DNA of 64,000 bases from Nymphaea colorata (taxonomy: Eukaryota; Streptophyta; Magnoliopsida; Nymphaeales; Nymphaeaceae), in NCBI RefSeq assembly GCF_008831285.2, contig NC_045149.1, positions 16,609,035-16,673,034 of the forward strand, written 5' to 3'. Positions 1 to 11,919 of this stretch are shown in pieces (the first letter of the stretch is position 1; the number at the start of each line of letters is the position of its first letter). The notes beneath the pieces were generated by a model. The model saw only the letters and a list, made by a program, of their open reading frames with translations. It was not told the origin of the DNA and did not search any database. The position numbers and the translations under genes are program-made.

Positions 1-744
1 AGATGTTTGATACAAACACGAGTAAAATACCAAACTTTTTTTCTCTCTCTCTCTTTCACGAGCGACGGATAAGTAAATGTGAGCATACGGTCCGCATGGT
101 GCAGAACCGCTTTCTGGCGCAAAAGATTCGCTCGCTCTTTCTCTTTCGTCTGAAACTGTTCCAAGAAATCGCATGGTACTAGTATCTAACAGAGTAATGA
201 AGCAGCAAACTAAAAGGCCACCTTCTCACGGGCGTGGCCAACATCTCAGCAGCTTGCATATGGCCCCTGCGGTTTCACGTCCCCGTGGTTGCATGTTCCT
301 CCATCCTCTTCTGCGTAACCGTACAGACGTCCAGTTCTGCATGTTCTTGCTTACATCTGGAAATTTCGGCCTCATGCTTTACGTCGTTCCGGAAATTTCC
401 TTGTCACTAACACTGTGTTCCTTACGCAAGTTTGTAAGGCAGAGTTGGCATATATGAAAGGAATGCGTATGTAAAGAACAAAAGAACCCAGAAAATACCA
501 TGTTTTCTAAAGATCAAAAAGCCTGACAGGTTTGGCATTGTATAGATTTTATTTACATATGAGAAAACAAGATCTGTAAGAAAAAAAAAAAAAAAAGAAC
601 TAGTAGGAATAACCGCCGAAGTTGTCGAATGTCAATAGAATTTGATTTCAATAGTTCAAGGGGCTACATACTTTTTTTTTTTCTGCTGCAACTTACATTT
701 TTACCGACTCATCATTTTCTTTTTTCCTTCTTGTTGGGCGTCAG
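1..744. other. upstream flank or intron of the pectinesterase; no gene seen
   Basis: No exon encoding the N-terminal half of a pectinesterase could be found here on the plus strand, although the exon starting at 745 begins in the middle of the conserved domain. The stretch is therefore either a long intron, with earlier exons lying before the window, or foreign flank of a 5'-truncated copy. It contains short CT runs near 40-60, a poly-A run near 580-595 and T-rich tracts ending in the acceptor at 741-744. Confidence 0.5.
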
Positions 745-2823
745 AACACTGCACCAGCTCCCATGCCGGGTATGGAAGGGTGGCAGGCAGCCGCATTTCG
801 GATTTCCGGCGACAAGGCATACTTTTCCGGCTGCGGGTTCTTCGGCGCGCAGGACACGCTCTGCGACGACGCAGGACGGCATTACTTCAAGGAGTGCTAC
901 ATTGAGGGGTCGATCGACTTCATCTTCGGGAACGGGAGATCCATGTACAAGGTGATCTCACTAACCCCACTCGAAAGAACCATGAACTTTCTATTCATTT
1001 CTCATTGAGCAAGAGAGCAAAAAACCAAAACCCCACAGACTATAATACTAATCAAGTTCCTTATAATGATCAACGTTTTTCACTTTACCCATTTCAAAAT
1101 TCTAAGAGAACTGAAACTTTTCTTAAAAAATTACGGTCTGAAATGCCAATTTAGACCTTGAATATATATATATATATGCTTCTTTTCTCTCGATGTTGGT
1201 TTTATACATATGTACATATAACAAAAGTTCAAGAAGAAAATTATTATATGTTGAAGTTAATCTGGATTATGGTCTAACATTACTTCATCGAGTCAACCTT
1301 AGCGCCTTATTTATTTTACCTGGCCATGAGAATTTCAATGGTCTAATTAATTGATTCCCACCGCGGTGAAGGAAGACAGATAAGATAGTTAGGGCTCTCC
1401 CCGGGGGGAAAGTGCGCGCCAGTTGTGTCAGAATTCGAAAATACCAAAAGTTTCGGTGGCTTTTCGCGAAACGACAAAATAGGTCAAGGTCGAGTGCCCT
1501 TTTTGTCTTTTCAGTTCTCCCTTCAATGTGCGGTGGTGCTCTTAGTGGCCATTCACGTGAACCTTATCCAACGGCTAGAAGATGGTAAGGGTATTTCCGT
1601 CTTTTTAAATCATAATTTTCAAATTTAATACTTTTTTTTTGAAAAATTAAAAAAAAAAAAAGAAGTTTCGTGTTTGGTTGACACCCAAGTTCTTGACTTG
1701 ACGACTTTTAAGACGTCGTTGAGAATCGTAATATTTTTGTACAAACTAAAATAGTTAGAAGCTCTATGCATGCAAGCGTTTCTCGCTCTAACGTGAGTTT
1801 CTTTTTGAGTCCACCAACTTCATCAGCACTGCGAGCTTCACTCCATCGCAACCAAGTTCGGGTCGATCGCCGCGCAAGACCGGCGAGACCCACAGGAGAA
1901 GACTGGGTTCGCGTTCGTGCACTGCCGAGTCACCGGCTCGGGCCCGGTCTACGTCGGGCGAGCCATGGGCCAGTATTCGAGGATCGTGTTTGCGTATACG
2001 TACTTCGACGACGTGGTTGCCGCAGAGGGATGGGATGACTGGGACCATGAGAGCAGCAAGGACAAGTAAGTTTAGCTTTGTAAATTCCTTAGTTCGATGC
2101 CGATAATTTTGTCATTTCATGATTTCAGAATGAACATTTATTTCGTAAAATGACGAACAAAATACCCCTGCCATTTTTTTTTTGTCTAGAACAAGACTGT
2201 GGCGTGTTCAGCCAGCAGATATCACGAAATTTTTCGAAAATCTTACGGTATTTACTAGAAAAGGTGTAAAACCAAAATATCCGAAAAATCTCTAATTTTT
2301 TCATATCTATGCAAAATTAATATCGCATGATTTCCACAAGGCCCACTTTTCACATAATGCAATATCCAGCTTTATCCCGCTTTTTTGGGTAAGTCATAAG
2401 TGTATGCTATTGGCTAGGAACAGGTTCCACCACTCTGTCCTACTGCATCTTTAGTCCTTACAAGCGGACCCACTAGACATACTGACATTTCTCCAGCGTC
2501 TTTATTGCAAAGCATAAGGCAGTACTGTAACTACCGTTTGCGTGACTGGGGCAACCATGTTGTCCAGGACAAGAGTGATTGGGACAATAAAAGCGAATAA
2601 GATTTTTAAGGTAGGTGGGATCTTTTGTTTGTGATTACTCAAACAGAAAGGAACATGATTTTGCAGGACTGTGTTCTTTGGAGTGTACAAATGCTGGGGC
2701 CCGGGTTCCACATCGGTCCGTGGCGTGTCATGGGCCCGCGAGCTCGACTACGACACTGCACATCCTTTCCTCTCCAAAAGCTTTGTCAATGGCAGGCACT
2801 GGATTGCCCCATCTGATGCCTGA
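745..2823 (+). CDS. pectin methylesterase (QRT1/PME53-like), last three exons
   Basis: Exons 745-951, 1827-2065 and 2667-2823 (TGA) join in frame with GT-AG introns into a 200-residue C-terminal part of a CE8 pectinesterase, the wall enzyme that de-esterifies homogalacturonan. Visible motifs in order: [16 protein letters not shown] (substrate Gln), GAQDTL (oxyanion Gln and catalytic Asp), IDFIFGNG (second Asp), [20 protein letters not shown] (Arg kept), and the ending [13 protein letters not shown]...W. The order matches the QRT1/PME53 group as I know it. The Trp normally two residues after the catalytic Arg is Met here. The N-terminal exons are not in the window, so the start is unknown and a 5'-truncated copy cannot be excluded. 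The three exons carry no stop or frameshift. Confidence 0.85.
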
Positions 2824-3262
2824 GCTCCGCAAGAAGAAGGGTAATTGTAATTGTAAACAGCAGGATTTGGTCTCAGAGATTTAAAGTAGTAACATAAAGG
2901 GAATGATCAGCTATAAGTAACATTTAGTTGGAAATAAGACCAAGCAAACTGCACCCGCATGTACTAGTTGGTATGGCCAAGGTGAAGAGCGTTCATACCT
3001 CAACGGGGCTTTGCTGGTGTCGATTTTCGTTACCCGAAAGAGTTTACTGTAACATTAGCTAAATTTAGCGTCAAAAATTATGTAAACTCCTCTGTGTCCA
3101 TTCATTTTAGTTCTTTGGTTGGTGATTACCTTGGTAAACTTGTTTGGTCCCCATGTAACGACTGAAAGAAATTTCCTAAGCATTAATTTCTGTTAATAGC
3201 GTTGCTTTCTTCCTCCATCTCTCTCTCATCTTCCTAGCTTCTTGTTAGGAAGTGAGTTAAGA

Positions 3263-3265
<3 letters not shown>
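2824..3265. other. 3' flank of pectinesterase, no gene
   Basis: Probable 3' UTR followed by AT-rich spacer; no coding similarity was recognised. Confidence 0.5.

Positions 3266-3315
<50 letters not shown>
3266..3315. repeat. (CT)n microsatellite
   Basis: About 25 uninterrupted CT units. A second, reverse-phase (GA)n tract lies at 3426-3448. The open reading frames across both are artefacts of Leu/Ser and Arg/Glu repetition. Confidence 0.95.
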
Positions 3316-3318
<3 letters not shown>

Positions 3319-4020
3319 GCACGCACGCATGTACACATATACGTGTGTTTTTGTGGTCCTTGCTATAAAGAATGCTGCAATGTGCAGTAAGAATAACCAG
3401 TATCTGTTTGCTGGGCCAAAAATATGAGAGAGAGAGAGAGAGAGAGAGCCTATAAAATGAAAATATATAACAAAATTTGGGGACAATATCTTGTAAGAGA
3501 GAGAGAGATGAGATTCCCCAGGAAAACAAACACCACCAACAGAGGTCTTTACCGAGCATCAACCTTTTTTCACCACCCATCATGTCATGGAGCTAATGGT
3601 GGTCGGTGAAACTAACTCACCAAGAGAACCGGCCCGCGTATTTGTTCGGTCAAAGGAACCCTAACCAACTAGCTTGGTTGGGTCCTAAGACACCAAGTCT
3701 GACCTGGTTCAGTTAAGTCAGCCAAGTACAGTTTGCCCAAGTCGAATCTAATTCTGATCTTGAAATTAGAAACTTCAGTAAACTTGTAATAGAGTAATAT
3801 CTCATTTGCATTCTTTGCAATTCCTTTTCAACTGGGCTGCACTCGGTTCCAAGTCTAACTTCCCTCGATGAACATACCTACGTATGGTTCTTCTGTTTGA
3901 TAACAATTGTGAACGAGATACATAAGTTTCTAGTTCAACCTGGCTGCGGTCTGTTCCATGTGCAACTTGTCTCGATTAGCATACTTACATATGGCTCTTT
4001 TATTTTTGACCACGATCATG

Positions 4021-4021
<1 letters not shown>

Positions 4022-4079
<58 letters not shown>

Positions 4080-4160
4080 TAAGTATGGTTGTTCTACTGA
4101 CAAGAATTATGAAAGGAATATACCAAGTATATGATTGTTCGATTGCATAATTAAATGACA

Positions 4161-4207
<47 letters not shown>

Positions 4208-4291
4208 GTAAGTATGGTTGTTCTACTGACAAGAATTATGAAAGGAATATAACAAGTTTATGATTGTTCGATTAAATAATTAAATGACAAG
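4022..4291. repeat. two-copy tandem repeat with embedded (TA)n
   Basis: A unit of about 130 bases occurs twice in tandem. Each copy consists of a long (TA)n tract (4023-4077 and 4164-4203) followed by a near-identical 85-90 base segment that begins with cagtaagtatggttgttc and ends with attaaatgacaag. The copies differ at only a few bases and in TA number, so the duplication is young or was homogenised. Confidence 0.9.
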
Positions 4292-5951
4292 GCCTAAACT
4301 AAGCCTTCTACACCAACCGCCTGAGATTAGAAGCAGAATATGATCAGCTAAGGTCACGAGGGTTCCTTTTTACATATTTTATCAAGAGAACGAGCAGCAA
4401 CCAGCATTTCTAAACTCCTCTGTTCTTAAATGCAACAGAACAAGGAAGACGAGCAAAATTATGGACTGAGAATTTTTGGGAAGTCCTCCTCTAACTCGCC
4501 TGTTATTCATATGGTAGATCCTGGCTCCAACGCCTTCATTTATCTTTAATTGTTTTGCGGCTAGCCATGCGCTCAACAGATACACCCAAATTGAAGTAGA
4601 AGATGCTTTGATGTGGGGGTACGCAGAATTTCGCCTATCCAAAGAGATCAAAGATTTATGACAAAATTAGAACCCGGCGTGCCAGGTGATTTGGGACGCT
4701 AACCCGAAGGTCAAGTGGATCACATTTCTTGCTTATGAGAAAAAAAAAAACTCTCACTGCAGACTGGGAATTCGGGTTGTCCTTGGCTTGTAGATGTAGC
4801 CTATGTAACTCTTTTGAAGAAGCTGTTTCTCACATTTTGCTCTTACAAAGTTTACCATAGGTCTGTGCAAATGCAATATAAAGATTTCCATTTCTGACCG
4901 TATAATCGAGAACATCACATATATTATCATTTTAAAATGACCATGTATAACATTGGTGACACCTTTACAGAATCAGTTCTGGAACAGCCTGCAGCACCTG
5001 CCATACTGCAAACCCTTCTCTTAGCCCGTGATTCCTGGTACATTCCAAGTAATAAACTGTCCAACTCCACAGGCGGACAAATCGAAGCATATATCTTCAT
5101 TCCAGATGCCAACAACCAACTTAAGAAAAGCTTTTGAATTTCATAAGAATGCCACTCGGCACAGTTGGTAAAAAAGAGCATCACAGCCAACTGGTAATGG
5201 GACCCCAAGGCACTCTGCATCTGAAGAACAGACCCCTTCTGAGTGTGTTCGTCAGGCAGGAAACAATCCCATTTACCCGCTGAAAAAAGACAAGCAAATG
5301 GTTCCTGAGCTCACATGGTCATCAAAAAACACGGCATTCCAGGAATTCCTGAAGATACCTAGACAAAAACTTGCTAGAAGGAGCAGACAATGGACAAGCT
5401 TAGTTCATTTTTGTCTTTTGAATCGTGGAAAACTCAGTCGTCAAATACTTCATGTTCCAGAAACTTACGAAGATACCTAGACATGAACAAGATTACTGGT
5501 GCCTTGGTCACTTTTTTTTTTTCTTTCATATTTCTCATAGCCCTGCTGATGTTTGTCCATTACGGCATGCATTCGCAAACCTCCAGTGAGTAAACCCTTC
5601 TGGTCCATTGCTCGCAGCAGTGTATTCACAGTTTCATCTTTGCTATTACTAATAAATCAAAAACTTGGGTCTTATTACCTTCTCATTTCCTTTAACATTT
5701 AGTGTCAAGTACATCCACCAGTAATCATAAGCAAGAGCCATGAACACTGGACCAAGACCACTAAATTTCTGCACATATCCTCAAATATACAGCAAGACAT
5801 TGTTCACTCGAGACCGTGTGGAGATCTCAACCAAGAAGAAGAGAACACCATTCATGAACGTTGCAAGCAACTAGGACACAATCAGATCTAAGAACCAGAG
5901 AAATATAAACCAAGACAACTGATCAAAGAAGCAGGCTCTAACCTGTTTCAA
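4292..5951. other. spacer downstream of the SYP5 gene, no gene recognised
   Basis: Short open frames occur on both strands (for example 4927-5220 minus), but none has recognisable motifs or splice context. The segment immediately before 5952 is probably 3' UTR of the minus-strand SNARE gene. Confidence 0.45.
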
Positions 5952-8900
5952 TCAGAGATACTTGATTAGCAGCCAAACAACAACCGCAAGAATGACAATG
6001 ACTATCACCGCCAGCAAGAGGCACATACAAGAGCATCCTCCCTTTGTTCGCTTGTTGAGAATTGCTAATCTCTTTTGAACACGCTGCCCGATAAAAAAGA
6101 AGAAATGCATCAAGGAGATTAACATACAAAGATGCACACACCCACACAGAGAATGGACGTTCTCTGTTTTCAGTATTAAAGGCAACTCTTGCAACAAACA
6201 TAAATAGCCTAATCAACATCGAATTAATAGGCAACCAGTTTATAACTGGAGTTGGCAACTATTTGAACTCCATTAGCAAAAAATGAGGCCAATGCACACA
6301 AACTGGGTGAATGGGAATGGATCTCTTAGTAGACCAAGCAAGTACGAGAATTCAGCAACTCCGGGACCATCAATTCCACTTGCTTTGGCTTGACAGAATT
6401 GCAGTGCAAACCAACATACATTTTCAAGACTAGTCACCCAAGTTGATCATGAGAGTCCAAGGTCCAGCTGGGACTCTGACATGAAGGTCATTTGCAGAAA
6501 AAAAAAATATGAATAACCAAAAATTACCTGAAGACGAGAATCAGTTGAATCAACATGCTGATCCAAGTCATCCTGCAGGAGAACATTGTCTCATCAATCC
6601 ATCCATCCAAGTGAGATTATAAATAATTAAGAACAATGAAAATATTTAATTATTGGAAAGAATTATACAATCAGCCGTGTGTGCAAAGTCAGCTCCTCGT
6701 TGACAGCCAAAGCAATATGCTTTGTGCTGACAATCGTCTCTTCCAACTTCCCCAGACCCTCATCTTGTTCTGCATAGCAAATCAAGCATTGAAGGTAACT
6801 GAGTGAGGACAAATAGACACCAATTAGACCCATCAGAAGAACAAGTCCAAGGAAAACGCAACATACCTCTCATAATCTGCCGCTGCAGACCAACAATACC
6901 ATAGTTATCCAAGCCAGCAGTTCTATTGATCTCAGAGGCTTTACTTTCTGGCCCAAGCAAGTTGTCCCTGCATTTGCAAGCAAACCGTCATCCAATTGTG
7001 CAAATAACAAAATTAACTATCTATAGCAAAACTACTAGCCCTCCAGGCAAATTTATAGAGGACCATGATCTCCCAAATATGAAAAAAGAAAGCATAAGTT
7101 ACACTTAAATTATTTCTCCAGACTAAGATTGAGGTAATTTACTTGTAAAACTGGACAGATTAGAGTTTCAACTGCAGTATATTAGAGAAAACGACAAAAA
7201 GGACAACATTGAGAGAACTATGTGTAACAGGAAGAATAAGATCAATGTGCAACAAGAAGTATAATAGAGAATCAAGGACTACAAAAGGAAACAAACAATA
7301 AATGATCCTGACCTGTTGCCGAAGCTTGACATGTTTAATGTGGATGCCATTTGGTTGGCCTTGGATCTGAGATTTGCAAGCATGTCTTGCCGCCGATGAA
7401 GTTCCTTCTCTGTTCTGTAATCAACAACCAATTTCCACCAAAAAAAAAAAAGAAAAAGAAAAACTGACGTCATTGTTTTGAAAAGGTATGAATTTCTCCC
7501 ACACTGAACTCAATGTCAACAAACTTTAGTTGCAGTTACTGAATGTTGAATTGCATCATGTGGATAAATTACTAGCTATAATGACAAGTACCCTTGTAAT
7601 ATAGTCATTATTTGCTAAAAACAGCTCTAGGTTTCTTCTTTTTTCAGTTATTTCTGTAAAGAAAATAATGAAAAGACAGCTACCGCTACTCATTCAATCA
7701 CCAGATGCAAGTTTTGTCATCCAAAATATGATAAGCAACAGACATGAGATCGTAATTCAGAATTGCATAACATTATCAGAATTATCCTACTACTTGCCTG
7801 AGTTACACTTCTGTCTATGAACGACAGTAAGAAGTTTTTTTTCTCACTTAACAGTAATATGGGTGAATCTAAAGAAAAAACAATAGAACCAGCTAATGCC
7901 ATCTTTTTCATTTTTTTGAACAAAATGGATACCAATGGTTACAAATGAAAATTTCTATATACTTGCAGTGAAATCCGATGTAGGTTTTTTATGAAAATGA
8001 GCAAAAGAAACTGTTAAAAACAAGAATAAACAAGTGCAGGCTGTAAGCTATCAAACCAGTCCTTACACAGGTCCAGGATAGTGGTGTGCAGGCTGAATCC
8101 TAATTTACGTACATCATCAACTGGAAACCGTATAGTGGCTTACACGCCTCTAAGCACCTATTAGAAAAATGTGAATTTCCCCTATTCATATAGGCCATCC
8201 AAAATTATCGCTAACAAGGAGACAGATTATTAAATACCTAGCTTTTGATTCCCTTTTTATCATTTCATATCATCACAATTTGGTTGAATCCTTTTCCTTT
8301 TACATTCTTTCATAATTAAGCACCTCGTATTTAGGTCATGTTTAAGAATTACATGGACACTCTTTATAAGTTACCCACACAAGTAATCATGTTCTTTTTT
8401 CCTTTTCTTGCAGCTGATCATGCTTCCACATTAATGTTGGACTCTGGCAACCCTTTGCTTCCTTTTTTTACCATTGTGATAATCATTCTTTAAACTTTCA
8501 ATTTTCTTTACAGTTATTCATTTTACCATCTTACAACCCAAAAGATTTATATCTTAGACCCATCTAACATTACAATATTGAATGGAAAATTTCAATGCAT
8601 GTTGCTTTTTCCAAATTTGCAATAAAGAAGACAGAATATAAACAAATCTACAATATCAACACTAGGTTAAGTGAATTAGCTTAACAATAGGTAGTTAAGA
8701 CTTAAGAGACTGTTCAAAACTTGAAATGCTTCTTTCTTCATGAATAAAGATATTACGAACATTGCAAGTATAAAAAAAAGTCAACACAAGGAAAACAGAA
8801 AGAAGCCAGCATGAAAGCAGTAAAAACTAAAAATAATTCAAGAAGTGAAATGTCAGCTAAAGTCCCCATAGATAAATGCTGCTAGCCTACTATCAAGAGT

Positions 8901-9344
8901 AAAAAGGAAACAAGAACTTATCTTGATCTTCATGTTCTAATTATATGGTTGAGTAAGAGAAGTAAAACAAGCACAGAAAACAGCTTGCAAATAGATTAAA
9001 TAATTTCACACTCTTGGAAACATGTAGAAGTAAAGAGTAAGTCAACTTGTGATCTTAAAACAATTCTCTACGTAAACTAGCAAACCTTTCTTTAAGTACA
9101 AAATAATCCACAGACAAGTGGCATACATTGGCTGCTTTGTAGGAAGCTTCGCCAAAAGGGACTCCAACATATCAAGTCTGGTCTTAAGGATTGTGTTCTT
9201 CCTCCGAAGGCCAGACAAATGGCATTGTGTTTCTGGGCCTGATGCAGGGAATGAACTTCTCTCAGAAATTCCAGCACTGATCTCATCTGCAATCCTAGAT
9301 GCTCCATTAAGCTCCCTCATCCAAGAGTCTGCAGCAGAAGCCAT
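5952..9344 (-). CDS. SYP5: Qc-SNARE, syntaxin of plants 51/52 type
   Basis: Six coding exons on the minus strand (9344-9127, 7414-7313, 6967-6867, 6769-6669, 6572-6528, 6083-5952) join in frame to 232 residues. SYP51 and SYP52 act in Golgi/prevacuolar-to-vacuole fusion as Qc-SNAREs. The ATG at 9344 opens MASAADSWMRELN, matching the family start; an upstream in-frame Met-like codon lies before the splice acceptor and is not used. Order: N-terminal helical region, the conserved RRQDMLANLRSKANQMA block, DNLLGPE, GLDNYGIVGLQRQIMR, a SNARE helix from about residue 140 to 200, then GCSCMC (probable palmitoylation site) and a C-terminal anchor (LLLAVIVIVILAVVVWLLIKYL spans the last 22 residues). All junctions are GT-AG. 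The zero-layer position carries His where the family has Gln. Confidence 0.95.
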
Positions 9345-11885
9345 TGCTGCTAGAAAGTACAAATATTAAAACATCAGATTTTTCCAGTTTTAACGAATGG
9401 TCAGATTTTAAGGTACATACACGTACAGAATTTGATTAGATAATCCAGTAATAGGTAAATTATGTTCACTAATTGGTGGTTTTTAAAAATATAATAATGT
9501 TAAAAATTTTCGTCCTGATTCCTGCTGAAATCTGGAAGATTTTCCCACAGAAAAACATGGACGAGAAATAAATCTCAAGCCTGTTTTCAATCAGTGTTTG
9601 ATGGACAGGAAACAAAAATTCTTGAAGTTTGATTCAGAGAAAAAATCAGATAATTAGGATTGATTCAGAGAAAAAATCTGATAATTAGTATTGTCTCCTC
9701 CCAGCGTTAGCAATAGGAAAGTGTTTTGTGAAAACAAAAAAAACTCTCCCACACAACCAACTCTCTACGGCAACCACTGTGCACTTTGAGCTGTCAAGAA
9801 CACGAGTGAGCAAAACATGGTGATCATTTTGCCATCAACACTATATTCCTTCCACCGAAACAAAAATTTGCCACACAAATTTCATAGAAAGACACCAAAC
9901 TGAGTGTTTGGCATTTGAGTTTCATTTTTGTCTTACTGCCACACATCAGCAAGTCAAAAATTTGCAATTTTACAATCATAAAGTACCAGCTAATTGACCA
10001 TCAGACATTTCTAGTTCTGCAAAAAATCATTTGTTAAGAGCACCTCTATGAAAAATTCATTAGCAAAAGAATAAAATGATGGAAGATTTGGAAAATTATA
10101 GGCACCTTTATACTCATAGCCCATAGGTAAAATCAAGAGATGAAACATGGTTCACGAAGCAAGAAGAAATACTTACATGTTTCCTAAAAGGGGAAAATAG
10201 CAAGCAAACTAAAGGCATTAATGATCTATTTCTTCATCTATCATGTTTCAGTCATCATATGTGCTTTGACAAAACAATTGCTATTTGCTCAATTGGATTT
10301 ATTATTCTCATATCTGTCAGAATTTTGTGCATCATGTTCGGCTTACTTATTGTCCTGATGTGATCAACATTTTTTTGGTTTTTGCATTTTAGGCCACAAT
10401 CCTTGAGAGAGAAACATTCTAAATGATACTTGTTGAGACGGTCTACAAGTGGTTAATAGTTAAGACATTGTTTTCAAAGGAGGACACACACCCTCAATCC
10501 TCTGTTCTCACTGGTCATTCATTGACTTCCTTGTCCAAAATAATTGTCTATCAAATAGAATTTGCCTCTTCACATGCAATTCGCCCGCCTATGCACAGAT
10601 AGTGGAACATGACTACCAGATCATGTACTTGGATTTCCCCCCACTGCCAACATGACCATGCCCCATAGGTGTAGGTTGCGAATGTTTCAGATCTGACTTG
10701 GAAGGTCCTGTCACCTCTTATTTCATTAAAAAACACAGAACCCCACGCTTTCTTCGGAGGGTGATAGGAAGAAGTACAACCCCATGTTTTTCCCCAATCT
10801 ATACATATAAACCCTTACTAGCTAGCTTGCATAGCAGAAACAAGGAAAAAGAACAAAGATATCAACCAGTAACTGCTCAAAAAGAATACTCCGAAGCAGA
10901 TAGCCGATTAAAATAGAAGTCCAACGATTATGAGTAGAAAACTTAACCAGACCGATCTTCTTCGGATGAATCTGATTGGAAAGCGTCGGACAGACCTTAA
11001 CTGCCTGCCTCTCCTGCCGTTCAGAAAGGGAGAGATGAATGAAAGGAGAGATGCTGGAGGATCTTCGGCACACACAGGGACAAGAATGAAAAGAGAGAGG
11101 CAGGGACCATATTCAGCAGATATAGGGAGAGGAACTCGCGCACGCGAGAGAGAGAGAGGCCTACCTTAAGAGATCAAACCAATAACCCAAAAGCGCATAA
11201 CATTCACGTAAAAAAATCGTTCGCCTCTTTTTCTCGCTATGCAGATATCTCAATTATAAAATATTCGGAAACAAGACGAAAGCGTTCACAGTAGGCAATC
11301 CAGGTTCAATTAGGACTAAGGAAAACCTCAGGTAAGACTCAATTTTGCAGTCGGACATTTTCCCTAATTCGAACCCCCAACGATAATTTCAATCGGACAA
11401 AATTCAACAAAGAACCCATCCTCCTCGTTTTCTGCCTTATCAATAATGCTACCAGGAAATGCCACAAGTCGGTTTCAACATATATCAACTAAGAAAGGAA
11501 ATTGAGGTTGAATTAGGGTTCGACATCCTAGGGTTTAGGAAAATAGAGAATCTAAAAATCCTGGAAAGAATCTCCCATGACACGCAAATTACAGATGCAA
11601 TCAAGAACGCAGCAACAGAATTTAAAATAAACACGCCCAAAAAAGATCGAAAAAGAAAAACAATTCAAGCACAAAAAATACAGATGGAAATCTCCTCACC
11701 CCCGTTGCCGAAAGATCAAGCAACCAAAGGATCGCAACCCGATCGTGCTCGTGGGAAGAAAGATTACGCGGCCGTGGGGACGAACGTTCCTCGTCGAATT
11801 ATGATTTCCTCCGTGGGGCCTTTGCCCTTCTGGTTTTAAAAGAAAGTAGAGAAAAGAGGGAAAGGTCAATTTCGAGCTCTGACGG
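9345..11885 (-). other. SYP5: probable 5' UTR exon and 2.35 kb leader intron of SYP5
   Basis: An acceptor (tttctag) lies five bases upstream of the ATG, at 9350-9356, so the leader is probably spliced. A donor-like GGGG|GTGAGG at 11700/11699 would end a non-coding first exon of about 185 bases. This rests on splice-site sequence alone. The open frame 11459-11839 on the plus strand is antisense to this exon and has no recognisable motif. The intron also holds a 31-base tandem duplication at 9631-9692. Confidence 0.4.
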
Positions 11886-11907
11886 GCACAATTCTGCTAT
11901 TAATGCA

Positions 11908-11915
11908 AATTTATA
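11908..11915 (-). promoter_or_regulatory. putative TATA box of SYP5
   Basis: The minus strand reads gcctttataaatttgc here, with TATAAATT placed about 30 bases before the inferred first exon. The only support is position and sequence. Confidence 0.35.
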
Positions 11916-11919
11916 AAGG

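Noticed and set aside
3226-3609. Open frames rich in Leu-Ser or Arg-Glu repeats
   Set aside because: They are translations of (CT)n and (GA)n microsatellites.
11459-11839. 126-codon open frame on the plus strand
   Set aside because: It is antisense to the probable first exon of SYP5, has no recognisable domain and no promoter context.
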